From: Paenibacillus_E allorhizoplanae | GTDB lineage: Bacteria; Bacillota; Bacilli; Paenibacillales; NBRC-103111 | Direction: 5' to 3' | Length of the DNA stretch: 64,000 bases | Assembly: GCF_927798215.1 (NCBI RefSeq) | Contig: NZ_CAKMMW010000001.1 | Location: forward strand, 124,001-188,000 | Part shown: piece by piece, positions 42,815 to 51,589 of the stretch | Layout of the letters: every line of letters begins with the position of its first letter | Position numbering within the stretch: the stretch's first letter is position 1 | Translations under genes and position numbers: made by a program | The notes under the pieces: generated by a model | Seen by the model: the letters and a program-made list of their open reading frames with translations, nothing else | Told to the model about the DNA's origin: nothing | Database searches by the model: none

Positions 42815-43966
42815 CTATTTGACTTCCTTTTGATAAGTAACCGTTCCGAAATCACCACATATATCAAGAAATACGCCATTCATATCAAATATCTCTTTAT
42901 CTTCTTCTAAATAAGCAAGGACCTTTCTCCTTAACGATGTATCCGGTTTCGCATCCTTTACTTCGGTCAATTCATTGAATACAAAATTCCATAAAAAGCG
43001 CACCGAACCCGCCGTCGGATAGAGATAGAACTGCTCTTGGAATCGGACGATATTGCTAGTAGGCGGTAACATTTCCCTAAGTTGTGGCGTAAAAAGCCAT
43101 GTATGGCATGCCATACCTTTATATTGGACTTCTGGAAAATACGTAGCATAAAATTCCTTGGCTTGTATGTAGGTGTCTTTGATTTGTTCCATATCAAAAG
43201 CCGTATCTCTCGGGATATGAATCTCAAGCATCGTATCTTCCTTGTCTAATACTTTTTCCCATTCATCCCGCTTAAGCTTCACGGGTTCGTTTAAGCCTTT
43301 GCCATCAGGCGTAATTGGATTTCCAATGAAATAATCTTCGGTTTCCTCATATTCCGTCACAAATCCATCCATAGTCTTCTCTTTATTGCAAACACCTTGC
43401 TTATCACCATTTGCTCTTAGTTCCATGCCTGCACCGCATAGAAGCAATAAACGATCTTCTTTCGCATTGTAAAAGCCTTTAACGATCCCAGAAAAATTCG
43501 TTGCAATAAATTGCATACCACCAATCCGAAACATTCTGGCCTCCAGATGCCTCCAGATCCAACTGAAATTTCTAATGGCATAATATCCGACTAAATTGTA
43601 GGCATTTTGAACCCATACACCGATATCCCTTAAGGTTTCTACAAATAACTCTTCACTCAGTCCTCTTTCGGCATACTTCTGCTCGGCAAGAGGCAGTCTT
43701 TGTAGTGCTGCATGCAAATAAAATAGGGAAGCCGAATTTCCGAGTACTTCTTCTACATAAGAATCTATAGCCAGCGGTTCCCAAACGGTCGTCCAATAGC
43801 CACTCTCAATATTATTCTTATAAAATTCCTTATAAATATCCAAAAGTTTTGGATCATTATTTATTTGATCTACGATATTCATCAAGATTTCGGTTGCGCC
43901 TTCGGGCATCAGAATTTTCCGGCAGTACTGCTGTGTGATTTCTTTTGATAACAATAAAAATTCCAT
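42815..43966 (-). CDS. Acyltransferase domain-containing (GNAT-like) protein, unknown function
   Basis: Protein of 383 residues. The N-terminal half is mostly helical (residues 1-170). A C-terminal beta-rich half (from about 190) contains DTMLEIHIPRDTAFDMEQI and FYATYFPEVQYKGMACHTWL, resembling a two-domain GNAT_N/GNAT_C group annotated as acyltransferase domain-containing. I see no clear acetyl-CoA loop (Q/R-x2-G-x-G/A), so catalytic activity is doubtful. AAGGAG precedes the ATG. It is a single gene in the mosaic region; nothing nearby defines its substrate. Confidence 0.6.
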   Translation of the reverse strand: MEFLLLSKEITQQYCRKILMPEGATEILMNIVDQINNDPKLLDIYKEFYKNNIESGYWTTVWEPLAIDSYVEEVLGNSASLFYLHAALQRLPLAEQKYAERGLSEELFVETLRDIGVWVQNAYNLVGYYAIRNFSWIWRHLEARMFRIGGMQFIATNFSGIVKGFYNAKEDRLLLLCGAGMELRANGDKQGVCNKEKTMDGFVTEYEETEDYFIGNPITPDGKGLNEPVKLKRDEWEKVLDKEDTMLEIHIPRDTAFDMEQIKDTYIQAKEFYATYFPEVQYKGMACHTWLFTPQLREMLPPTSNIVRFQEQFYLYPTAGSVRFLWNFVFNELTEVKDAKPDTSLRRKVLAYLEEDKEIFDMNGVFLDICGDFGTVTYQKEVK

Positions 43967-44055
43967 TCCTAGACTCCTTTCAAATTAAACAAAGCCTCAA
44001 GCCCATCGCCAATACTGTCTCCAATTATAACCTATTGTCTTGAAAGAAAGTAATA

Positions 44056-44733
44056 TCAACTATTGCCTACACCGCGGGCTTTTATTTCGTAACCATTCGT
44101 CCAAGCTTTTATTAGACTTTGCAACTCATTTACTGTGTCGTTAATAAACAATGTAACCATGGCATCCGTGATATAGATCGGTATAATACCAGGCTCATTT
44201 CCTTCATTTCTAAGATTCTGAATGATGTGTACCCGATACTGAGTTATTTCTTCGGAAGTAAGTAAATTAGGAACTGAATATTCCCTAGCTTTTAGCAAAG
44301 AATCGAAAATCTTTTTTGAACAAGCTTCATTCCTATACAAATTATAATCAATTTGACAAACCTCTATATTGTATCGACTTTTAATTGATTCGTTCAGTCC
44401 GTCTATCACAGGTTTAATTTTATCGACATAATCATTCCAAACCGTCTCTGTCCATCTTAAATCAGCATACAGATGTGAGACATATCCAAGTATAAATTGA
44501 TTAGTATCGTGGTCATCGTGCGTTATGTGTCGTTTACAAAAATCAGAGAAAGTTTGAAGATTGGGCATCGTGCCGTCATCCTCACACAAATGAGTTCTAC
44601 CTTTATCTTGCCTAGTCGTATTCGCCCTCATATGAATAGCATCAGGGGCGATACTTCCCAACAAAAATTCTGGTGATGGATCATGATCAAAACATTTTTC
44701 CGCAATACTAAAATGTACCATTGGCCAAGGCAA
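44056..44733 (-). CDS. Zinc-dependent phospholipase C-like protein
   Basis: Protein of 225 residues with the metal-binding pattern of the phospholipase C/S1-P1 nuclease-like hydrolase group. PWPMVHFSIAEKC near the start, LLGSIAPDAIHMR, FILGYVSHLYADLRWTETVW and the His/Asp residues of CKRHITHDDHD give the probable zinc ligands. The TTG start at 44733 is supported by GGAG 9 bases upstream. No signal peptide is present, so it acts in the cytoplasm and the family name does not prove lipase activity. Confidence 0.75.
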   Translation of the reverse strand: MPWPMVHFSIAEKCFDHDPSPEFLLGSIAPDAIHMRANTTRQDKGRTHLCEDDGTMPNLQTFSDFCKRHITHDDHDTNQFILGYVSHLYADLRWTETVWNDYVDKIKPVIDGLNESIKSRYNIEVCQIDYNLYRNEACSKKIFDSLLKAREYSVPNLLTSEEITQYRVHIIQNLRNEGNEPGIIPIYITDAMVTLFINDTVNELQSLIKAWTNGYEIKARGVGNS

Positions 44734-44843
44734 GATTGATCACTCCAAGTATCAGTTTCACAACATTCAAGCATCATAAAGACGCCAGAAAGTGGAAATT
44801 AGTACAGATGTGCTTGTATTATCGCTTTGTACGTGGGAACTGA

Positions 44844-45323
44844 CTATATTACCGCTAGTATTTGATTTTTATGATGATTGTCGTGATCGTTAAATTCATG
44901 AATGATGTACAGCAGTGAATAGGGTGTGCTCGTGTGAGGGCAATTTTCTATTCCATTAACGGTAACATGTTTAGCAACAACATCGGTCTCTGCTAACAAA
45001 ATGTCAACGAGCTTATGACGCGTTTGCTTGAATTTATCGAGCAAGTGATCTTTTGAAATCCCCGATCTGGCATATTCATAAGCTGATCTGTTGAACGAAT
45101 CGAAATCCGGAAACGTCATACCTTCACCATTTGTAATTGCCGGGATAATCGTCGAGATTAAGTAAGAATCCCAGTTTTGAAGATGCGAAACGATTTCTCC
45201 TATAGATGCTTTTCCTTCAGGAATAGGCTGTAACCACATACTCTCGGGGACTTCGTGTAACGTATCTGTCCAGTTTGTAAATTGTTTATACCGAAAAATC
45301 GTATTTGTACCCAAGTTAATCAT
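44844..45323 (-). CDS. DinB/DfsB-family protein
   Basis: Protein of 159 residues forming a four-helix bundle. ESMWLQPIPEGKASIGEIVS with HLQNWDSYL, and the terminal EFNDHDNHHKNQIL, carry the three His metal ligands typical of the family (bacillithiol S-transferase relatives in Bacillales). TGGAG precedes the ATG. It may be a thiol transferase for detoxification. It stands alone. Confidence 0.85.
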   Translation of the reverse strand: MINLGTNTIFRYKQFTNWTDTLHEVPESMWLQPIPEGKASIGEIVSHLQNWDSYLISTIIPAITNGEGMTFPDFDSFNRSAYEYARSGISKDHLLDKFKQTRHKLVDILLAETDVVAKHVTVNGIENCPHTSTPYSLLYIIHEFNDHDNHHKNQILAVI

Positions 45324-45430
45324 ATTGGAATCTCCATTTCATTGTGGACTGCTAACCCATTTCAATAATACCGAATATATGTTCGTTAGTGAAGAGTTTT
45401 CCAAATTTTTCGGCTCACATGCTGTGATTT

Positions 45431-45844
45431 TTATTTATCCAGGAAGTCCACATAAAATGGATGATTTTCTTCATTTAAACAAAGCTCTATTCTCTGCCTG
45501 AAATTTAGAAAAGTCACCATCTCCAATGCTTTTTCAATTGGGAAAAAGCCTACTTCGAGAGACTCAGGGCTTGTTGCTAACTCTCCTCCGATCGGCTTAC
45601 CTAAAAACAACGTGTTACAAATAGACTGACTTAGATTTTGAAATACACCACAAAATTTGGTTACCTCGATATCAATACCGCTCTCTTCCTTCGTTTCCCT
45701 TATTGCTGCTTGTTTCAAGGATTCCCCTAATTCAACCACGCCACCTGGCATTTCCCAACCTCGCTCAGGGCCTTTGATTAATAAAATTTCGTTATGCTCA
45801 TTCCGTACAATTGCTGCTGCAGAGAGAAAATGTTTTGGTGCCAT
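45431..45844 (-). CDS. NUDIX hydrolase
   Basis: Protein of 137 residues with the complete NUDIX box GGVVELGESLKQAAIRETKE followed by ESGI at about residues 34-57. The N-terminal LIKGPERGWEMPGG is typical of MutT-like nucleotide or nucleotide-sugar pyrophosphatases. GAGGAGG precedes the ATG. The start is 18 bases past the small membrane protein gene, so they may share a transcript. The substrate is unknown. Confidence 0.9.
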   Translation of the reverse strand: MAPKHFLSAAAIVRNEHNEILLIKGPERGWEMPGGVVELGESLKQAAIRETKEESGIDIEVTKFCGVFQNLSQSICNTLFLGKPIGGELATSPESLEVGFFPIEKALEMVTFLNFRQRIELCLNEENHPFYVDFLDK

Positions 45845-45861
45845 CTCAGAGACCTCCTCAT

Positions 45862-46197
45862 TTATCTTTGTTGAGACCTACGTTTCCTAATCATCAGAAT
45901 TCCCGAAATCAAGTACATAAATGAAGTAAGACCAAACATTTTAAACATACTCGGGGTCATTGCAGTATATAGACTTATAGGAAGTGACCACAAAAATGCT
46001 ATAAACATTAGGGAAGGCCTTTTAATAACAGACCCTAGCAGTGCTACACAAGCTGGAATAAAAAGCGTAATTAATGTAATAAACAAAACGTCATTTTCGA
46101 CACGTTCATGGGTGTAAGGATTGAACAAAGCGAATATTATCCAAAGGATCATAGAACCCGTTGAAGCGAGTAAACCAATGAGTATCGTTAGTTTCAT
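45862..46197 (-). CDS. Small membrane protein of unknown function
   Basis: Protein of 111 residues with four predicted membrane segments (about 2-25, 39-59, 65-84, 87-104: LTILIGLLASTGSMILWIIF; LFITLITLFIPACVALLG; MFIAFLWSLPISLYT; LTSFMYLISGILMI). A basic C-terminus RKRRSQQR ends it. TGGAGG precedes the ATG. I do not recognise a family. Confidence 0.7.
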   Translation of the reverse strand: MKLTILIGLLASTGSMILWIIFALFNPYTHERVENDVLFITLITLFIPACVALLGSVIKRPSLMFIAFLWSLPISLYTAMTPSMFKMFGLTSFMYLISGILMIRKRRSQQR

Positions 46198-46236
46198 TTC
46201 ACATTTTCCTCCACGATAAAATCTTATTGCAAGTCT

Positions 46237-46752
46237 TCAATAAAAATATTGGTCAACCTTTTGGTTATCCTTAATAATCAAAGACTTGAATTTATCCTGA
46301 CGGAACATATTTAATATCTTCGGCTTGCTCTTCTTTTCGAATCCATTATTCCATTCAAACATCTTCATGAAAATTTTAAAAGTTGGTGTATAATTCGCTT
46401 TTTCGACCCCAAACTTTTGCAAAATAAATCTTTTTATTATCCTAATGATTCTTACTAGATACGGAGTGTCTAGGAAAATGATTAATTCGGCATTCTGGAA
46501 GCATCTCGAAACCCAATCATGATTATGAGCACCTTCTACGATCCATCGGTCGGAAGAGATTATTTCGGCTAAAAGATCATCTCTTTCTTCGTCAGATCTT
46601 CTTATATCTTTATCTTCATGCCTTTTCCAAACCACGTTATCTAATTCATAGTAGGGTATGCTGTATTTTCGCGACAAATTTCTAGCAAGGGTGGTTTTGC
46701 CGCTTCCGACTGAACCTATGATATGTATTTTCTTCGGAATATTCATGTTCAA
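46237..46752 (-). CDS. P-loop kinase (adenylate-kinase-like, topology modulation type)
   Basis: Protein of 171 residues. The Walker A motif is IIGSVGSGKTTLARNLSRK at residues 12-30. YELDNVVWKRHEDK, RWIVEGAHNHDW and IIFLDTPYLVRIIRIIKR follow, as in the FlaR/DNA topology modulation group of small kinases. A TTG start at 46752 has GGAGG 7 bases upstream. Likely a nucleotide or small-molecule kinase of unknown substrate. Confidence 0.85.
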   Translation of the reverse strand: MNMNIPKKIHIIGSVGSGKTTLARNLSRKYSIPYYELDNVVWKRHEDKDIRRSDEERDDLLAEIISSDRWIVEGAHNHDWVSRCFQNAELIIFLDTPYLVRIIRIIKRFILQKFGVEKANYTPTFKIFMKMFEWNNGFEKKSKPKILNMFRQDKFKSLIIKDNQKVDQYFY

Positions 46753-46788
46753 ATGGATCCCTCCACTTTTTGCAAAAGTTGATTTCCC

Positions 46789-47277
46789 TTAATTCTGCTC
46801 CATATATTTCAAATAAAATAGTACTCCTGCTCTATCAATACTCGAGAATTGTAGGGGATCATCTTTCATTAATTGTCTTAATTCATCTACGGAAATCCAC
46901 CTAGGATTATTCGTTTCATCACCTGATTGTAGTAACTCACCTTGTACTTTACAACGGAAGTAAACACCGACCGAATCAAAGGGTCCTTTAATGGTCTGAT
47001 AAGCCCCAAATGGTTGTATACATTCCACTTCAAAACTGGGATCGATACCAACAGTATCAATCCTAGTATTCTCACCCTCAATTTCGACTACATCAAGTCC
47101 CGTCTCTTCCTTAACTTCCCTAATAAGTGCTATTACCAATGATTCGTATTGATCAATTCTCCCTCCAGGAAGTTCAATCCGTTGAGATTCACAAGGTTTA
47201 TTTCGTGTCTGAACAACGATCTCGATTGATCCATTAATGGTTCTTTCAATAATTGCGCGAGAATTAACTAAAAACAT
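46789..47277 (-). CDS. NUDIX hydrolase
   Basis: Protein of 162 residues. The NUDIX box GGRIDQYESLVIALIREVKE plus ETGL is at about residues 36-59. The preceding VVQTRNKPCESQRIELPGG fits ADP-ribose or nucleotide pyrophosphatase types. The ribosome site is modest (AAGGTG). The P-loop kinase begins 37 bases downstream, and the two might act in one salvage or repair step. Confidence 0.88.
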   Translation of the reverse strand: MFLVNSRAIIERTINGSIEIVVQTRNKPCESQRIELPGGRIDQYESLVIALIREVKEETGLDVVEIEGENTRIDTVGIDPSFEVECIQPFGAYQTIKGPFDSVGVYFRCKVQGELLQSGDETNNPRWISVDELRQLMKDDPLQFSSIDRAGVLFYLKYMEQN

Positions 47278-47499
47278 ACGTCATCACAGCACCTTTCTTT
47301 TTCTACTATTAAAATTTCTAGATTATCCCAATAATCCCTCCCCCTACATGAAGTTAATCCCACTACCGTTTCTCGCAAACAAAATATTGGAGTCAATTTA
47401 AGCATTCATTTGCCCAAATTTCGCAATGAAAACGATTTCGTTAACCCTCAAAATAAAGATGAGATCCATATCGAGGACTATCGAAGGAGTTCCATCCCC

Positions 47500-48849
47500 A
47501 TGACGAATCCTAAAAAGTTAAATTTATTTGCTATTACATGGCCTTTATTTATTGAATCGTCACTTCTCGTGTTTATGCGAACCTCTGATACGTTCATCGT
47601 CAGTCATGTGTCGGATGAAGCCGTCGCCGCGGTAGGCGTCAGCAACCAGCTTATTATCTTTTTATTCTTGCTGCTCCAGGTGGTTTCAACCGGTTCAGCC
47701 ATCGTCATTTCTCAATATTTGGGTGCAAATAAACTTAGAGATGTCAAGAAGTTTGCCGCTGGGGCCATCTCGCTTAATTGTATATTCGGCTTCTTCATAA
47801 GTGTATGTATCGTTTGCTTCAGCAAACAGCTGCTGCAGCCCTTTGGCTTGCAACCAGCGACACTGGAGCAGGCGCGCATCTTCCTATCGATCGTTGGTTG
47901 TTCCTTATTTATTCAAGCCATCAATCTGACCATTTCGGCCATTACTCAGGTGCATGGTTATACGAGATACACAATGACGGTCAGCTTGGGAATCAATCTC
48001 GTCAATTTGACCGGCAGTATTTTATTTATTTTCGGTCCTCTCGGCTTTCCAAAGCTCGGCATACCAGGTGTCGCCATATCAGCCGTATTCAGCCAATTAC
48101 TCGGACTAGTTATTTATAGCATAATTTTAACCAAAATCGTTCGATTGAACTTATCCTTCCGTGACTTTTACAAAGCGAGATTCGCAGAAATAAAAAAGAT
48201 ATTAACCATCGGTATTCCCACTGCCGGGAGCCAGCTCATATACTCCATCAGTCAACTGATGACGACCTATTTTATCACTCAACTAGGTGCTGAGATGCTT
48301 TCCACTCGGATTTACACCCAAAATATCATGACGTTCATCATGGTACTGGCCATTTCCTTGGGACGCGGGACGCAAATCATCATTGGTCGATTGGTGGGTG
48401 CAGGAGAAAAGGAAGAGGCCTACAAGCAATTGTTTCGTAGTTTGATACTTAGTTTATTTCTATCACTTGCCGCGGTTACGTTGACCGTTTTGTTCAGAAA
48501 ACAATTGATCGGTATGTTTACGGACAACGTCGATATTATCACATTAGGTGCGTTTTTATTGACCTACGGTTTCCTTCTAGAGCCTGTACGCTGTTTAAAT
48601 ATTGTTATTGGAGAAGCTCTTCGAGCCACTGGTGACGCGAGATTTCTTCTCTTTGTCGGTTCAAGTGTCATATTGGGACTGTGCGTCCCGCTAACTTATT
48701 GGATAGGTGTCCATTTGGGGTACGGGTTGGTAGGGATGTGGTGCGTTTTCATCATGGATGAAGGGGTGAGAGGACTTCTGTTATTATTACGCTGGAGAAG
48801 CAGAGCATGGGAGAAGAAAGTATTGGTGAGTAGAGAGGAAATGGCTTAG
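47500..48849 (+). CDS. MATE-family multidrug/organic cation exporter
   Basis: Membrane exporter of 449 residues from the ATG at 47500, with AAGGAG about 10 bases upstream. The frame extends upstream to 47410, but that leader is hydrophilic. Twelve predicted membrane segments in two halves; typical MATE strings are FAITWPLFIESSLLVFMRTS, AVAAVGVSNQLIIFLF and the second-half repeat LTIGIPTAGSQLIYS. It should exchange cations or protons for drugs or metabolites. It stands alone and is followed by a terminator. Confidence 0.92.
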   Translation: MTNPKKLNLFAITWPLFIESSLLVFMRTSDTFIVSHVSDEAVAAVGVSNQLIIFLFLLLQVVSTGSAIVISQYLGANKLRDVKKFAAGAISLNCIFGFFISVCIVCFSKQLLQPFGLQPATLEQARIFLSIVGCSLFIQAINLTISAITQVHGYTRYTMTVSLGINLVNLTGSILFIFGPLGFPKLGIPGVAISAVFSQLLGLVIYSIILTKIVRLNLSFRDFYKARFAEIKKILTIGIPTAGSQLIYSISQLMTTYFITQLGAEMLSTRIYTQNIMTFIMVLAISLGRGTQIIIGRLVGAGEKEEAYKQLFRSLILSLFLSLAAVTLTVLFRKQLIGMFTDNVDIITLGAFLLTYGFLLEPVRCLNIVIGEALRATGDARFLLFVGSSVILGLCVPLTYWIGVHLGYGLVGMWCVFIMDEGVRGLLLLLRWRSRAWEKKVLVSREEMA

Positions 48850-48881
48850 TTTGCAGAAAATCTACATTAGTCTGCTTAAGA

Positions 48882-48914
48882 AAAGGCAACCAATCCGCCT
48901 GGACTGGCTGCCTT
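48882..48914 (+). terminator. Terminator after the MATE exporter
   Basis: AAAGGCA-A-CCA and TGG-C-TGCCTTT form a stem with matched single-base bulges around a TCCGCCTGGA loop. ATATTTTTATT follows. It lies 33 bases past the stop. Confidence 0.75.
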
Positions 48915-48943
48915 TCATATTTTTATTGAATTCTCGTTTCTCG

Positions 48944-49246
48944 TTACCAAAGCTTGAATCTGAGCAAATGATCGGTCAAATGTTCTTTCTTTAAAATTTC
49001 AACCTGCTTGTTCCCTATTAGATCGAAATGTGGAAATTCTTCACGAAAATGTATGTAAGCTGGATTTAAACCATTCGCCAAGCACCATTCCTTCAATCTT
49101 TCTAGATCACAGCAGCCCACCTTCGTGATCGTCTTCACTCCTGGAAAACGAGGCTCTACCCAATAATGCGTCAAAAAGGCAATTTTCCCCTGTGAGCATT
49201 TGCTTTTCCATTCATTCAGTTCATGTCTGGATATTCCGAAAGCCAT
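48944..49246 (-). CDS. Conserved small protein (YneQ-like), unknown function
   Basis: Protein of 100 residues: MAFGISRHELNEWKSKCSQG, HYWVEPRFPGVKTITKVGCC and HFREEFPHFDLIGNKQVEIL. This resembles a small cytoplasmic protein known from Bacillus as YneQ, to my recollection. AGGAG lies 8 bases ahead of the ATG. No function is established. Confidence 0.6.
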   Translation of the reverse strand: MAFGISRHELNEWKSKCSQGKIAFLTHYWVEPRFPGVKTITKVGCCDLERLKEWCLANGLNPAYIHFREEFPHFDLIGNKQVEILKKEHLTDHLLRFKLW

Positions 49247-49319
49247 GTCATCTATCTCCTATTCGGTGCAGATGTCCGATGTAAAACCGCTTATATACTG
49301 ATTTTCTCTCAGATACAAC

Positions 49320-50288
49320 TCAAGAGAATCTTAAAGTGGCTAAACGCTCTTCCAAAATTACACGCAGTTCATCAGGAATCCGCTCGAACTCAACCCCTTG
49401 CCCCAAAAACAATAGCCAATCCGCATAATACACCAGTGCCTCAACATCGGTCACATCCAACTGAACATTGAAAATCCCGCTCGACTGAAACATCCCAGTT
49501 AAAGACAAAATTATCCCAGGCGGGTGCATACGCTTAAAGCGTTGAATCCCAATCGTATCAAGTTTCACAACAAGATTGGATTCACGTGCACGAAGCAGTT
49601 TCTTGTTTAAAATCTCTTGTTCAGTCCACTTCATCTCCTGCTCAGAAATTGCTGAATCCCGCAGCATCTCAACAGGTAGATAAGTAAACTCATCCGTATC
49701 AAAATTATACACCTCGACCAGCCACTGAGCGTTGGAGTTAAATATATGAAGCAAATAAACGTCCAGTAACTGTGGCCAGCCAAGACTCAGCTCATAAGTC
49801 ACACGTAAATGTTTATCCCGCACAGCAAGCGAAATCAGCTGGTTTAGCTCTGCAGGCGCCGCGTCATCGAGCTCCAAAAGATGCGGATTGGCGGGATTCG
49901 TATTTTCGAAAAGCAAGATATTATTCAGCTCGATCAGCTCATCTTGCTGGGTTTGCGATGCGATGCCGATAAGTTTCTCAGTGATTGAACGGCGATTTTG
50001 CAGATAAGGAAGCTGTGAATTCTTCGAAGCGATAAAGCTGATAAAAATCGCCTTCAGCTCATCTGGCGTGAAGCGGGCGGCTGGCAAATATTGATTTTGC
50101 ATGACAAAGTATCCACCACCGCGCCCAAGCTCGGACGTCAGCGGAAAACCCATCGCCTGAATCTCGTTTATGTCGCGGATCGCCGTCGCGCGGGAAATCT
50201 TGAACTCTCGTTGAATCTCGGCAATCGTAAAATGTGCGCGGTTATTAATGTAACGCATAATCAGGTTCACTCGTTCTGTTTTCTTCAT
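49320..50288 (-). CDS. HTH/WYL-domain transcriptional regulator (YafY-like)
   Basis: Regulator of 322 residues. The N-terminal HTH of HTH_11/DeoR type (ERVNLIMRYINNRAHFTIAE, EFKISRATAIRDINEIQAMG) is followed by a WYL domain in the middle and a C-terminal extension (WLLFLGQGVEFERIPDELRV). The ATG at 50288 has no ribosome site; a TATAAT at 50295-50300 lies only 6 bases before it, so translation may be leaderless. It diverges from two GyrI-like genes and probably represses them through the palindromes in between. Confidence 0.88.
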   Translation of the reverse strand: MKKTERVNLIMRYINNRAHFTIAEIQREFKISRATAIRDINEIQAMGFPLTSELGRGGGYFVMQNQYLPAARFTPDELKAIFISFIASKNSQLPYLQNRRSITEKLIGIASQTQQDELIELNNILLFENTNPANPHLLELDDAAPAELNQLISLAVRDKHLRVTYELSLGWPQLLDVYLLHIFNSNAQWLVEVYNFDTDEFTYLPVEMLRDSAISEQEMKWTEQEILNKKLLRARESNLVVKLDTIGIQRFKRMHPPGIILSLTGMFQSSGIFNVQLDVTDVEALVYYADWLLFLGQGVEFERIPDELRVILEERLATLRFS

Positions 50289-50302
50289 GATTTTATTATA
50301 TC

Positions 50303-50346
50303 AAAAATGTAGCATAAAATGTCAGCACTGACGGTTTTACATTTTT
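50303..50346. promoter_or_regulatory. 44-bp palindrome between the WYL regulator and the GyrI-like pair
   Basis: A GTCAG-CA-CTGAC core (50321-50332) is extended by TAAAA/TTTTA and AAAAATGT/ACATTTTT arms, with small gaps. It covers the -35 area of the regulator's promoter, whose TATAAT lies at 50295-50300, suggesting autoregulation. Confidence 0.55.
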
Positions 50347-50361
50347 GCTTTCCAATAATAA

Positions 50362-50378
50362 GTATCAATTTTTGATAC
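50362..50378. promoter_or_regulatory. Second palindrome, upstream of the GyrI-like promoter
   Basis: GTATCAA-TTT-TTGATAC is a perfect 7-bp inverted repeat. It ends 2 bases before a TTGACG -35 (50381-50386), so it is a likely operator. Confidence 0.6.
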
Positions 50379-50380
50379 AT

Positions 50381-50409
50381 TTGACGAATAGAATCAGTCT
50401 TGTAAAGAT
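50381..50409 (+). promoter_or_regulatory. Promoter of the GyrI-like pair
   Basis: TTGACG (50381-50386) is 17 bases before AAAGAT (50404-50409), and TGT precedes it as an extended -10. The ATG follows 25 bases further on, after AGGAG. Confidence 0.45.
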
Positions 50410-50434
50410 TAAATACCACAAAGGAGAGAACAAT

Positions 50435-50917
50435 ATGTCTAACTACTCAATCAACACAATCTCAGAAAACTACAAAATGACTGCTTTCGGTGTTTCATTT
50501 GACGACTACAACGACTGGGCAGGTAATGCAGCAAAAACGGCAGCGAAAAAAGCTGAAATCACTGAAAACGGCAAGCTTGCTGAACTTCTCGCACTCGCTG
50601 ACGGGCAAGAATATCAAATCAACTACAACCTCGACCGCAAGCCTTGGCGCGGCTTCGGCGTCATGGGTGAGTTCAACGTGGAAGGCGCGGTTGTCCTTGA
50701 TTTCCTCGCTGGCGATTATCTCGTCGTGCCTGGTACAGGCGCTGACAAAGACCGCCTTGCTGACGAAATCACAGGCAAAGTTTTCGGCGGCCTGATCCAA
50801 GAAATCACAGAATACAAATACGTTGGACCTGGTAACTCAACGTTCGTTAAAGCAAATGAAACAGGTGAATTCTACGGCGAAATGTGGCTTCGTGTAAATA
50901 AAGTCGAAAAAAACTAA
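50435..50917 (+). CDS. GyrI-like small-molecule-binding domain protein
   Basis: Protein of 160 residues from the ATG at 50435, with AAGGAG 9 bases upstream; a longer frame from 50345 is not supported. It consists of one GyrI/BmrR-type effector-binding domain (MTAFGVSFDDYNDWAGNAAK, then GNSTFVKANETGEFYGEMWL). The fold contains two SHS2 repeats and binds drugs or hydrophobic ligands without a DNA-binding domain. First of a tandem pair divergent from a WYL regulator, a common small-molecule-response arrangement. Confidence 0.75.
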   Translation: MSNYSINTISENYKMTAFGVSFDDYNDWAGNAAKTAAKKAEITENGKLAELLALADGQEYQINYNLDRKPWRGFGVMGEFNVEGAVVLDFLAGDYLVVPGTGADKDRLADEITGKVFGGLIQEITEYKYVGPGNSTFVKANETGEFYGEMWLRVNKVEKN

Positions 50918-50964
50918 TCCTTGTCAAATCCACCAGAAGTTATATCGATTAAAGGAGCATGCAC

Positions 50965-51441
50965 ATGGCAGAATACACACTTGAACACAAAAAATCATTC
51001 ACATTGACCGCTTATGGTTTTTCAATCCAGTCGAATTTTCAAGACATGCCAGCTTTGCAAAAAGAGAAAACCGAATTTTGGGACAGACTCAAGGCAGACG
51101 GTCGTTTTAATAAGCTCAAAGGCGCGGCAAAAGATGATCGCGAATGGTCAGTCAATGAGGTTTATCAAGGAAAACCGTGGAATTATTTCGCTGTAGAAGC
51201 TGGCAAATCAGTGGCTGACGCAACGCGCATCATCGAGTTTCCAGAGAGCGAGTACATCGTGGTCGCAGGGAATGGCGACAAGGAAACTTTGTTTGATAAG
51301 CTGACTTACCGTGCTTTTGGCGAAGTCCTGGCCAAAATCACAGATTATGCTTACATTGGTGGTCCAAATGCGACTTATCGCAAAGATAACGGCGACGGCA
51401 CTTTCTACGGCGAATTTTGGGTGCCTGTAGTTAAAAAATAA
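50965..51441 (+). CDS. GyrI-like small-molecule-binding domain protein (paralogue)
   Basis: Protein of 158 residues from the ATG at 50965; AAAGGAG is 7 bases upstream, whereas an ATG at 50959 is too close. The domain matches its neighbour closely in order and motifs (TLTAYGFSIQSNFQDMPALQ, YAYIGGPNATYRKDNGDGTF, FYGEFWVPV). The pair likely arose by tandem duplication and may form a heterodimer. A strong terminator follows. Confidence 0.75.
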   Translation: MAEYTLEHKKSFTLTAYGFSIQSNFQDMPALQKEKTEFWDRLKADGRFNKLKGAAKDDREWSVNEVYQGKPWNYFAVEAGKSVADATRIIEFPESEYIVVAGNGDKETLFDKLTYRAFGEVLAKITDYAYIGGPNATYRKDNGDGTFYGEFWVPVVKK

Positions 51442-51483
51442 GGGAATTTATGAAAAATACGACAAAATTATCTCCACAAATGG

Positions 51484-51513
51484 AAAAGAACCTTGTTAAA
51501 TCAAGGTTCTTTT
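51484..51513 (+). terminator. Terminator after the GyrI-like pair
   Basis: AAAAGAACCTTG and CAAGGTTCTTTT form a perfect 12-bp stem with a TTAAAT loop, and TTGTG follows. It lies 43 bases past the second stop. Confidence 0.9.
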
Positions 51514-51589
51514 TGTGATCTTTATGTCGTTGTACTTTTTTAAATGCCAACCCACCCGCATTATTCTAACGGCTGACTCACCAGCATGC

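Noticed and set aside
42198..47277. A possible defence or phage-derived island of small genes
   Set aside because: GrpB-like, DinB, NUDIX, P-loop kinase and similar genes are ordinary accessory genes in Bacillales. No nuclease, integrase, recombinase or toxin-antitoxin pair is visible.
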